64,000 nucleotides of DNA from Bin94 sp965215535 (GTDB lineage: Bacteria > Gemmatimonadota > Gemmatimonadetes > Longimicrobiales > Gaopeijiaceae). The number at the start of each line of letters is the position of its first letter. Positions within the stretch are counted from its first letter, which is position 1. Positions 9,034 through 17,800 of the stretch are shown here, piece after piece. The notes below the pieces were generated by a model that made no database searches, had not been told where the DNA came from, and saw only the letters and a list, made by a program, of their open reading frames with translations. A program made the translations under genes and the position numbers. Where the stretch lies: assembly GCA_965215535.1 (NCBI GenBank), contig OZ244063.1:1674001-1738000 (forward strand), written 5' to 3'.

Positions 9034-9330
9034 GCGAGGCCGGGAATGCCAGAGGCGGCGGTGCGGACCGGGTGGATGAAAGATTCGGCTGTGTCAGCAG
9101 GATGAGGTGGTTCCGGTCAAAATCGAATCGCCTCCACGTCGTGTGGCGAGAGACGATCGAGGTTGACGACACATGCATGCTCAATCCGAATACAGGTGCG
9201 ACTCTGAATCTTGCCGACATTGAAGGGTAGCAGGGCCGATATTGAATCAGCTCAATACTTACGGCTCTGCATCGTTCAGATGCACCGGAGGATTGTCCGA
9301 GAAAATGACGCGACCGTTCTAGAGTGGAGT
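9034..9330. other. Intergenic region downstream of the DprA-like gene
   Basis: About 300 bases between the end of the DprA-like gene and the promoter-like motif ahead of the TauE-like gene. Base composition drops here relative to the TauE side, as in the neighbouring helicase/DprA genes. I see no coding sequence, attachment site or repeat. Confidence 0.4.
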
Positions 9331-10719
9331 TCATTTCGGCAAAAGCAGCTCCTTGCGATGCAGGCTGGCAAGGTGTTGGCGACCTCGGTCGGTTACAAAA
9401 AAATGCTGATTCCTGCTGGAAGGCTTGTTGGGAATCGTCATCGCAATCCATTTTTGATTCAAGCAGGGTTTGATATATCTTGTATTCACATTTCCCCAAT
9501 CTTTGCGTTCAAGCGCTTGTAGAATTTCATGTCGGGTCATTTTCCTTGTCATGACAGAAAGCAATCGATAAGTTGAATTCTGTACAGGGGTAAATTTTTG
9601 TACGGAGTTGTGTTCACGAACAACATGACCAGATGTATCAATGAGTTGTTGCGGGAATAAATTTCCTTGCGGATCGGGGTTCGTCATTTTCGTATCCGAA
9701 GCATCAATCACTTCGCCCTGTTCGACCATGATCGCCTTCAGAGAATCGACATCTTCTGGATCCGGCCATCGCCGGGCGCCCCGCCCCATCAGTGCTTCAA
9801 GTCCTATGCTCGGCGTGTCGTTCTTACGACTATCGCGTACAAACATTAGAGACACATAGTGAAGTCCCGAGGTACACCGCGATGACTGCGCAGGTGTACC
9901 CAACTGCTCGATTGCGCCCTTCCAGGTGCCGCCATGACCATGATCGGAGTTGACAATCAGTGCCGCATCGGCCAAGGCATAGATCTGCTTGTTGCGATCC
10001 ATCGCCTGCCAGGCCTGGAAACGGGATGCAGGATCAAAGGCAGAGATTAAGACCAGTCGTTCATCGATCAGATATTCGCGGTTGTCCCGATTGAGTGCAG
10101 CTTGTTCAAGGCCATTGCCCAACACGCCGACCGCGTATCCACCTGCACTCAGCGACCCGCGCATAGCTGCCTGATCGACACCCCGGGCACCACCCGAAAC
10201 AATCGGGATCTTCGCTTCAGCAGCCAGATGGCCCACCTTTTCGGTGTATTCGATCAACTCTTCATTAACTCTTCGCGAACCCACTACAGCGAGGCCACCA
10301 CCTTCCAAGGCACTCCGGTCACCGCAACCATAGAGAACTGGAGGCGCCTTCGATTTCATCTTCTGCTTGAGTCGCCGGGGATAGTGATCGTCTGCTCTTG
10401 TCACTACCCAGATGGCGCGGCTGGCCCAATGTTCCAGTGCCCGCGACAGGATAAACCCCCGATTAAGGAGTTGGTAGATATCACTGAAGGATTGTTTGAT
10501 TTCCAAAGTGGGAACATCATCTTCAATTTTCTGCAGGCAGTCGGTATTCAACAGATCGGCGGGCTTCATGTCTTTATCGCGGAGGAGTCGCACCAGCTTG
10601 TTGTAAGCGGTCGAAGTCAGGGGGGTAATATTGGAATGAACGTTGCGAGATTTTCCGGCAAGAAGCCGCGCTGTCAGCAGAAGGATTGCCTGTGCGTTGG
10701 GAGTAATTTCGCGATTCAT
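9331..10719 (-). CDS. DprA-like (SLOG/Rossmann fold) DNA-processing protein
   Basis: 462 residues from ATG at 10719, which overlaps the TGA of the upstream helicase gene (TGATG), so translation is coupled. Residues about 150-320 form a DprA-like Rossmann domain: GLAVVGSRRVNEE, VSGGARGVDQAAMRGSL, YAVGVLGNGLEQAALN, LISAFDP and DRNKQIYALADAALIVNSDH, matching the VGSR, SG-ARG-D, VLG-G and RN-I-A blocks of DprA. The C-terminus has a winged-helix-like segment (residues about 385-460). Housekeeping DprA loads RecA on incoming single-stranded DNA during transformation. This copy is longer, lower in GC than its neighbours and paired with a RecQ-like helicase, so a role in defence or nucleic-acid sensing is more likely than competence (inference). 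Confidence 0.85.
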   Translation of the reverse strand: MNREITPNAQAILLLTARLLAGKSRNVHSNITPLTSTAYNKLVRLLRDKDMKPADLLNTDCLQKIEDDVPTLEIKQSFSDIYQLLNRGFILSRALEHWASRAIWVVTRADDHYPRRLKQKMKSKAPPVLYGCGDRSALEGGGLAVVGSRRVNEELIEYTEKVGHLAAEAKIPIVSGGARGVDQAAMRGSLSAGGYAVGVLGNGLEQAALNRDNREYLIDERLVLISAFDPASRFQAWQAMDRNKQIYALADAALIVNSDHGHGGTWKGAIEQLGTPAQSSRCTSGLHYVSLMFVRDSRKNDTPSIGLEALMGRGARRWPDPEDVDSLKAIMVEQGEVIDASDTKMTNPDPQGNLFPQQLIDTSGHVVREHNSVQKFTPVQNSTYRLLSVMTRKMTRHEILQALERKDWGNVNTRYIKPCLNQKWIAMTIPNKPSSRNQHFFVTDRGRQHLASLHRKELLLPK

Positions 10720-13052
10720 CAGCTTCGTCCCAGTGTGGAGAGGGCGAATGGAAAGACCGGACCACTTCCATTGCAACGGAGCAACCACGCCGCGATAGTG
10801 AAGGTCCAGCGTGAACCCACGATGTCATCGACCAGAAGTACGGGAGCAGGAGGAATTCTCATGCCTGAATCGATCATGAGCGAGCCATCGACGTTGCGGG
10901 CTTGGTGAACAGAATTTTCCATTCTCTTTTGCGGAGGACGATCCTCGGTTTTGACAAGAATCGGAAAAACCGGAAGTTCAAGCAGCTCTGCCAGCCGCTG
11001 CGTAAAGTCCGGTACAAGATCTGGATTCCGGAACGACGGAATACATGTAATCCATTGCGGTCGCGGCTGCGGATTCCACCTCCTGATCAAAGAATCGCAG
11101 GCACTGACAAGATCATCGTCAAACCGATTATTCTTTTGCTTCCCATCGCGTACCATCGCTCCCCATCCACCATCTCCCCAGAGGCAGAGCGCCCGACCCG
11201 GGTTTGCCCGGTGATCGGCAATGATCGACCCTCTGACCTCGTAAAGCGGTAATCCGCCTCCGGGCCACTGCAATCTGGGATTGATTGGCAAATCAAGCCG
11301 CCGCAGAAAATAAAGCGCTTCGCGTTCCATCTGTGAAGATACCTCGGTGGACAACGGCGGAAGATCCGGCAACTGAAATCCCTCCGAATCGCCACCCAGC
11401 GCACGAATGAGAAATTTCATGTGGCCGCTCTCCAGCCGAACATAATTTTGCATCTCACACTTTTCTTCATTACGCAACCTGGTCAAGCGTTGCACTCTCT
11501 CCCAGAAAGAATTTTCGAGACTGGCGGCAATCAACTGCCATTTCTGACCGATCTTGACAAAGGGAGCGGGTGATTCAAGAGAAACCAGCTTTAGGGTTTG
11601 CGAAATTCGACCGCTCGTCAGATTAACTTTCTGCTGAATCTGCTGGTGAGACAGACCCTCTGGAACGCCTTCCAATGCCTTAATAACGCGTTCTACTTCA
11701 TCGGGAGAAGGAAATGCAGATTGGATAAAATAATCGGTAATTTCATCATCTTCCTCACCACTGAGTAACACCCCATAAGCTTTCTTCAGCGCACGCCCTG
11801 CCCGACCCACCGGCTGATAATAAGCTACGACAGATCCCGGTGTCTGATAATGAATGACAAATCCCAAATCCGGCTTGTCGAAACCCATACCCAGTGCAAT
11901 AGTAGCAACTAAAGCTTTGACTTGATTCTTAATCAGTGCAATTTCTAATTCTTCGCGCTCCTCGTTTTCCATCTCTCCCGTATAGGTGTGTGCATCGATC
12001 CCTCGCGATTGCAGCCATTTTGCAACCCATTTGGCATCGCGTATGGTTCGAGTATAAATAATTCCATGACCGGAAATACAGGGAAAATATTCTGCAAGCC
12101 AGGCCAACCGCTGAGATTGACGGGGAAGGTGTATGGACTGCAAAGCAAGAGAGGGACGTGCCAACGGACCTTTTTGCACCTTCAGATCAGAGCCAAGCAC
12201 CTCTTGAAGGTCTTCCATGACCCGACTGTTTGCCGTTGCCGTTGTGGCCAATAAGCGCATGTTTTGCGGAAGATTCCGAATCCTTCGTTCAATTAAGCGG
12301 TAATCGGGGCGGAAATCGTGCCCCCAATCGGAGATGCAATGACATTCGTCAATCACAAGAAGAGAGATTCGCGGTTCAATTTTGGCAAGGATCTTCTCTT
12401 GAAAATTTTCATTGGCAAACCGCTCTGGTGCAACAAGAAGAATGTCTATTCTATCAGCATCCAGTGCTTCTTCCACGCGGGGCCAAACATCGGTATTGGC
12501 CGATGAGATCATCTCTGCCCGTACCCTCATCCGTCTTGCTGCCAGAATCTGATTGCGCATCAGCGACAGGAGGGGTGAGACAAGTAGCGCAGGTCCCCTC
12601 CCGGCCTCCCGCAGCAGCTTCGTTGCAATAAAATAGACGAAACTCTTTCCCCATCCCGTCTTCTCTACAACAAGCAGACGACCTCGACCTTCGACGATAT
12701 GGCGGATCGCCTCTTCCTGGCCGAGCCGAAAATTCGCACCGGGAATACCGGTGCCACAACGGAGAATATCCAGTGCCCGCTGCGGATCGTAGAGTACCGG
12801 TCGCAAGGGACGCGTACGACGTATTGCAGCCATCGCCCGATTCCGGTCAGTGGAATCTGGTGTGACCGAATCTTGCATGACACCCCGTGTCACTTCTTTA
12901 TCGAAGAGACCCATTCGCAACTCCGCCACAACGAGCAGGCGGACCCTGTCGGACGCTACCCCGCCCTGCCAGCGATTGGAATGAACCATGAGGCCCAGCT
13001 TCGGGTGCCATCCCACCCAATACTCCCGGCCATCAACGCGCAACTTCGCCAT
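10719..13052 (-). CDS. RecQ-family helicase with C-terminal phosphoribosyltransferase-like domain
   Basis: 777 residues. After a 95-residue N-terminus comes a RecQ helicase core: FRLGQEEAIRHIVEGRG, Walker A TGWGKS, motif II VIDECHCISDWGHDFRPDY (DECH instead of DEAH), motif III LATTATAN, IIYTRTIRDAKWVAKWL, and motifs V/VI VATIALGMGFDKPDLG and QPVGRAGR. The four-Cys zinc site of RecQ is not seen; the equivalent place has KCEMQNYVRLESGHM. A winged-helix region follows. The last ~190 residues contain a PRPP-loop-like VLLVDDIVGSRWTF, the signature of ComF-type phosphoribosyltransferases. A ComF-like module fused to RecQ and coupled to DprA is unusual. Codon use and GC are lower than in flanking genes, suggesting transfer. 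Confidence 0.85.
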   Translation of the reverse strand: MAKLRVDGREYWVGWHPKLGLMVHSNRWQGGVASDRVRLLVVAELRMGLFDKEVTRGVMQDSVTPDSTDRNRAMAAIRRTRPLRPVLYDPQRALDILRCGTGIPGANFRLGQEEAIRHIVEGRGRLLVVEKTGWGKSFVYFIATKLLREAGRGPALLVSPLLSLMRNQILAARRMRVRAEMISSANTDVWPRVEEALDADRIDILLVAPERFANENFQEKILAKIEPRISLLVIDECHCISDWGHDFRPDYRLIERRIRNLPQNMRLLATTATANSRVMEDLQEVLGSDLKVQKGPLARPSLALQSIHLPRQSQRLAWLAEYFPCISGHGIIYTRTIRDAKWVAKWLQSRGIDAHTYTGEMENEEREELEIALIKNQVKALVATIALGMGFDKPDLGFVIHYQTPGSVVAYYQPVGRAGRALKKAYGVLLSGEEDDEITDYFIQSAFPSPDEVERVIKALEGVPEGLSHQQIQQKVNLTSGRISQTLKLVSLESPAPFVKIGQKWQLIAASLENSFWERVQRLTRLRNEEKCEMQNYVRLESGHMKFLIRALGGDSEGFQLPDLPPLSTEVSSQMEREALYFLRRLDLPINPRLQWPGGGLPLYEVRGSIIADHRANPGRALCLWGDGGWGAMVRDGKQKNNRFDDDLVSACDSLIRRWNPQPRPQWITCIPSFRNPDLVPDFTQRLAELLELPVFPILVKTEDRPPQKRMENSVHQARNVDGSLMIDSGMRIPPAPVLLVDDIVGSRWTFTIAAWLLRCNGSGPVFPFALSTLGRS

Positions 13053-13126
13053 CGCGACCTATTCGGACCCTTCTTGCGTGTCAATCCAAGCCACGCAACC
13101 CGGAATACAGCCCTGCACCCCCTTCC

Positions 13127-13438
13127 CTACCCCCTACACTCATCATCCACGGCTTCGGCGTGCGCATCTTCGTGTTCTTCGCTCCGTCCACAGCTCGGCT
13201 CGCAACCCGGCTCGGGACAGGGGGGACAACTGCGGCGACAGGACCGATCGGGGGTGCAGCAGGCATCGGGATTGCAGCAGTAGCGGCCGGCCATTCCCCA
13301 ACAGGAGCGTTCGCAGCACTTCCGGCGCAACCAGCAGACGAGCAGGGCCAACAGAATGATCTGGGGAAGGCCGATCCGCAGCGCCGAACCCCAGAAGGTG
13401 GTGAGCGATTCCAGGTACCAGTTCACGATCTCGGGCAT
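13127..13438 (-). CDS. Small Cys-rich single-pass membrane protein
   Basis: 103 residues from ATG at 13438, preceded by AAGGAG with 7 nt spacing, a strong ribosome-binding site. Residues about 19-37 form one membrane helix (IGLPQIILLALLVCWL). It is followed by a basic, cysteine-dense segment with about 15 Cys in 40 residues, including CCERSCWG, CCNPDACCTPDRSCRRSC and CEPSCG, and an acidic, His-containing tail. The cysteine spacing suggests metal binding or disulfide knots. I do not recognise a family. It lies just upstream (in its own orientation) of the RecQ-like gene, 74 nt away, so it might be co-transcribed with the RecQ/DprA pair. Confidence 0.6.
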   Translation of the reverse strand: MPEIVNWYLESLTTFWGSALRIGLPQIILLALLVCWLRRKCCERSCWGMAGRYCCNPDACCTPDRSCRRSCPPCPEPGCEPSCGRSEEHEDAHAEAVDDECRG

Positions 13439-13640
13439 TGTGCAACTCCTTGGCGAAGGGGTGTGCCTGTAAAGAGGGCCTTCGGCTCTGTGGTCAGAAC
13501 GGAAGAGGAATGATCGGTCGGATCAGGAGAGTGCGCGAATGAAGTGTGCGTATGCAAGGGTTGGGGTGGAAGCTCTGAATGTGCGGGGAATCCCGGGCGC
13601 GGCAACCGGGCCGAGCTCCGGGAGGGGGAATGACGGTCAA

Positions 13641-13832
13641 TCAGAAGAGGGAATCGGACCGGAGGCGGTAGATGGCCAGCCCCACCCAGGCGCCCATCAC
13701 CAGTCCGCCCAGGGTGCCCCACAGATTCGGAGGAAAGAGGAGGCCGGAACCCGCCAGCACGGCCATGACGACTCCGCCGCTTGCGCTGTGCCAGGCCAGA
13801 ATGCGAAGCTCGCGACGGCGATGCGGGATCAT
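13641..13832 (-). CDS. Small two-helix membrane protein
   Basis: 63 residues. Its ATG overlaps the TGA of the Clp-N gene (ATGA at 13829-13832), so translation is coupled. A basic N-terminus (IPHRRRELR) is followed by two hydrophobic segments (SGGVVMAVLAGSGLLF and LGGLVMGAWVGLAIY) with a Gly-rich spacing reminiscent of AtpI-like or glycine-zipper proteins. The function is unknown. Its conserved-looking architecture and coupling make it a credible gene despite the length. Confidence 0.55.
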   Translation of the reverse strand: MIPHRRRELRILAWHSASGGVVMAVLAGSGLLFPPNLWGTLGGLVMGAWVGLAIYRLRSDSLF

Positions 13833-14347
13833 GGATGCGCATCCGGGTCGGTTCCGTTGCACGCGCCGGCATCTCCGGTTTCGGGCGATCCGTCAGCGGT
13901 TGCAGATGCGCGCGCCTCCGCCGCCTTCTCCCTGGCCCCGACTGCCAGCGCGGTCGCAAATGCATCGGCAGAGAGTCCCCACCCCTCCAGGATCTCGCGA
14001 CACTCCGGATCGTCGCACCGGGCCACCGCCAGCAGGAGGTGCAAGGTGTCGGTGGTCGCGGCTTCCCCGGCGGCAGCGCTCTCGATGGCGGCGGCGAGGA
14101 GCTGGTGGGCGGCAGGGGTGAAGGGAAGGTGGCCGCCAAAGGTCTCGGGGGCGTCGCAGAGCCCGGCGGGAAGGTCGGTCGGGTCAAGTTCCACCCGGTC
14201 CAGTGCGGCCAGCAGAGCCGGCTCGCGTTGCGAGAGAACGCCGACGAGAATGTGGCGCGGTCCGGTCGCGACGCACTCCTCGCGGGCGGCCACGGCGGCG
14301 GCGCGATTCAGGGCGTGAACAGAATCTTCGGCTAGATTGATGGCCAT
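13829..14347 (-). CDS. Stand-alone Clp N-terminal (double Clp-N) domain protein
   Basis: 172 residues from ATG at 14347. Two Clp-N repeats are visible: the first around LAEDSVHALNRAAAVAAREE and GPRHILVGVLSQ, the second around FTPAAHQLLAAAIESAAA and TDTLHLLLAVARCDDPECRE. No ATPase domain follows; it ends with an Ala/Gly-rich acidic tail. In ClpA/ClpC this domain binds substrates and adaptors, so a free copy could act as an adaptor or decoy for a Clp protease (inference). It is coupled to the small membrane protein gene, and its 5' end overlaps the divergent MORN-type lipoprotein gene by about 11 nt. Confidence 0.75.
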   Translation of the reverse strand: MAINLAEDSVHALNRAAAVAAREECVATGPRHILVGVLSQREPALLAALDRVELDPTDLPAGLCDAPETFGGHLPFTPAAHQLLAAAIESAAAGEAATTDTLHLLLAVARCDDPECREILEGWGLSADAFATALAVGAREKAAEARASATADGSPETGDAGACNGTDPDAHP

Positions 14348-14819
14348 GTGGCAATCATCGGGGTTCGGGATCCGCGTTGCAGGGGCGAGAACGCCAAAGA
14401 GGAATTCTACCACACTTCGGCGGCGCCTGCGTCGGCCGGCCACCACCCTGACCCTCCTTCTGGCCACCCTCGCGGCTTCCTGTTCGAGTTCGCCGGGCCG
14501 CCCCCTCACCGAGCTCGTCGTGCGCGACAGCACCTACTTCGATCCCCTCACCGATGCGCCCTTTTCGGGGCGCGTCTTTCATGATTTTGGCGGCGCCGAG
14601 GGTGGACGCCAGCTCGAAGCGACTCTGGCCGAGGGCACCTGGGAGGGCGAACTCGTCGTCTATCACCCGACCGGCCGGATTCGCTACCAGGGCGAGATGT
14701 CGGACGGAGCGCGCTGCGGCGCCTGGATCGAGAACGAAAATCCCGCAGAGCCCGGCACGCTGCACCAGGCGATCCGCGAAGATCTGGAATCGCTTGTCAT
14801 CTACCCGGAGTGTCCGTAG
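14337..14819 (+). CDS. MORN-repeat-like lipoprotein
   Basis: 160 residues at most. The start is uncertain: ATGs at 14337 and 14343 lie inside the divergent Clp-N gene start. A basic region (RRRLRRPATT) is followed by a lipoprotein signal LTLLLATLAASC, cysteine near residue 49. The mature part carries toxin-antitoxin-type MORN-variant repeats (GRVFHDFGGAEGGRQLEATL, GTWEGELVVYHPTGRIRYQG, GARCGAWIENE), which form short beta hairpins. Probably a small outer-membrane-anchored protein of unknown role. Confidence 0.65.
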   Translation: MMAMWQSSGFGIRVAGARTPKRNSTTLRRRLRRPATTLTLLLATLAASCSSSPGRPLTELVVRDSTYFDPLTDAPFSGRVFHDFGGAEGGRQLEATLAEGTWEGELVVYHPTGRIRYQGEMSDGARCGAWIENENPAEPGTLHQAIREDLESLVIYPECP

Positions 14820-14881
14820 CAGGAAAAGAGCGGAACTCCCCCCCGGACCCGGCTCGGCGACAACCCTCTCGGCCCCCGGGC

Positions 14882-17800
14882 TCAGTCGTCGTTCGATCCG
14901 TCGCCTTCGGTCAGACCGTACTCCGCGCGTGCAGCTTGCGCGCTGATCAGCCCATCCATCAGATCGGCGCGCACCCGCTCGCGATCCCGGCTCTGCGGGT
15001 CTCCCAATCCCCCGCCCCCGGGCGTTTCCAGTACAATCCGGTGCCCCGGCGGCACAACTTCACGGCCCTTGGCCCGCATTGCGCCCACTCCCGGCACCAT
15101 CACCCGCCCCGCCCGGCCCGCCTTCCCGCCCTCGCGGCCCCGCGCGGCATTGCGCACCCGCTCGAACATCTTCGATACGGCAAAGGGCGCACCCACCGCA
15201 TGCTCGATCTCCATGACCTGACCCAGGCCGCCCCGAAAGCGTCCGGCACCCCCCGAATCGACAATGTATTCCTTGCGGCGAAAGATCAGCGGAGCCACGG
15301 TTTCGGTAATCTCGATCGGGGTGGACCGAACCCCCGAGGGAAAGGCGGTGGCCGACAGTCCATCCTTGCCCGGCCGGGCTCCGGTTCCTCCGGTGTGGAA
15401 GGGATTGACCACAAAGGCGGGGCAATCTGCAGACGATTCGGCTTCCTGGCGATGCGCGCCGGTGAGCCCCGGTCCCCCCATCAGGACCGGGTTCCAGAGA
15501 CAGGAGGCACCCTCGGCGGGAACCGAACCGGGTGGCATGGCCTGCGCCAGACATCCCAGCACAACATCGGGAAGCATCTGCCCGATGGCGTGCCGGGCCG
15601 AGACGGCTGCCGGCGGGGGCGCATTGAGCAGAGACCCCGGAGGCGCCGAGACCTCGATTGCGCTGAGCGACCCCGCATTGTTGGGAATGTCCGACCCGAC
15701 CAGACAGCGCACCCCGAACGACGCATAGGCGCGGGTATAGGTCAGCGGGACATTGATCCCCCAGGGAGATTGCGGCGAGGTCCCGTCCCAGTCGATGTGA
15801 ATGCCGGCAGGCGAGAGCGTCAGGGTGCAGACAAGGTCCAGATCGCGGTCGTAGCCATCAATCGTCATCCGATGGGTCCAGCGGCCGGGGCTGATAGCAC
15901 GGATCCTCTCCAGCATGGCGCGGCGCGAGGAGGCGACGATCATCGTGGCCAGCTCATCGAGCGAATCCAGCCCGAACTCGGTCATCATCGCCACAAGGCG
16001 TGCGCACCCGGTTTCGTTGCAGGCCGCCAGCGAATAGAGATCGCCCTGCGCAACATCGGGATCGCGCACATTGGCGCGCACAAGCCGCATGAGCGTCTGG
16101 TCGAGTCGTCCCTGGCGGATCAGGTGACCGATCGGGATTCGGATTCCCTCTTCAAAGACCTGGTTGGCATCGGCACCGAAGCCACGCCCCCCCACATCGG
16201 CAATATGACTGGTGGCCGCAAAGAACGCGACGAGCCGGCCCTCGCGGAAGGCAGGGGTGACGACCGTGAAGTCGTTGAGGTGACCGGTCCCTTCCCAGGG
16301 GTCGTTGGTGACGAGAACGTCGCCTTCGCGCAGGGTGGAGGCCGGGTGGTCGCGGAGAAAACAGCCCACCGAGGCCGCCATCGCATTGACGTGCCCGGGC
16401 GTTCCGGTCACGGCCTGCGCCAGCATGCGGCCCTTCAGATCGAAGACGCCCGCCGAGAGATCGCCCGCCTCGCGCACCGGAGTGGAGAAGGCGGTGCGGA
16501 CCAGGGTGCGCGCCTGCTCCTCGACCACCGAGAGAAGCCGACTCCACATGATCTGGTCCTGCAGGGCGCCCAGGCCATCCTGGCCGGACGCGGAGGACCG
16601 GGCCGCCGCCACCCTCCGGCTCCGTTGCGCCGCCCGCTCCAGCAGAAGATGACCGCCCGGCAGCAGTTGCGCCTGCCACCCCGGCCGCACGACCGTGGTC
16701 GTCTGTGATTCGGCGATCAAAGCCGGACCTGCAATCCGCGCACCCGGAAGAAGAGCGGAGCGCTCGTGGAGCTCTGCCGAGCTGTCGCCGGGACCGGTAG
16801 GGGGACCGGAAGGCGCGCCGCAGGTCGGTGTGGGAGCTGCGATAGAAGACGACCTGCCCGCCTGCCCTGCACCGTCTTTGTTGTGCGCGGATGCCTCGAC
16901 AACCAGCGTCCAGCTCAATACCTCGATGTCGAGGCCCGGGATCGTGCGGCCATAGACGGCCTCGTAGCTGCGGTCGAAGGCCTTGTGCAACGCCTCGGCC
17001 GCGCCCTCTTCCCCCCGCATCACCGCCCCGGGCAGCTCCACGCCGATTTCGTGTCCCTGCCCCACATAGCGCATGTACGCATGGGCGCGCACCGCAGCCG
17101 GCCCGCCCGGCGCAGCGCTCGTCACAACCGCCTCGGCCTCCTCCCGCATTTCATCCAGAACCGTGCGGACCTCCCTGGGATCGAAAGTCGAAAGACGCAT
17201 GTAGCGGCTGCGCACGACCTCGTACGAGATCGGGGCGAGTAGAAATCCGACCGCCGACCCCACACCCGCATCGCCGGGCACCAGCACCCGGTCAAGCTCC
17301 AGCTTTTCGGCGACCCGCGCCGCATGAATCGGCGCCGATCCCCCGAAGGCGATCAGCGTCCGGCCCGCGAGCCCCTTCCCCCATTCGATTGCATGCGTGC
17401 GGGCCGCGTTGGACATGTTCTCGTCCACCATTTCGCTGACCCCCAGCGCGGCCACCTCGCCGTCCAGATTCAGCGCCCGCCCCACCCGGCGTACGATCGC
17501 CTCCTCGGCAAGGCTCCGATCCAGCGCAATCGAGCCCCCCGCAAAGTGTTCCGGATCGATGCGGCCCAGCACCACATCGGCATCGGTGACGGTGGGTTCG
17601 CCACCACCCCGGCCATAGGCTGCCGGACCCGGCTCCGACCCTGCGCTCGCCGGACCCACAAGAATGCGGCCCAGATCGTCCACCGTCGCAATTGAGCCGC
17701 CACCGGCGCCGATCTCCACCATCTCAATGACGGGAATGCGCACGGGCAAACCGCTTCCCTGTCGAAAGCGATAGCTGCGCGCCACCTCGAAGGTGCGTGA

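Noticed and set aside
10102..10908. A 268-codon plus-strand frame across the DprA/RecQ junction
   Set aside because: It is antisense to two genes with strong family motifs.
14810..16708. A 632-codon plus-strand frame opposite the hydantoinase gene
   Set aside because: The minus strand encodes the conserved hydantoinase; the plus frame shows only low-complexity Arg/Gly/Pro-rich sequence.
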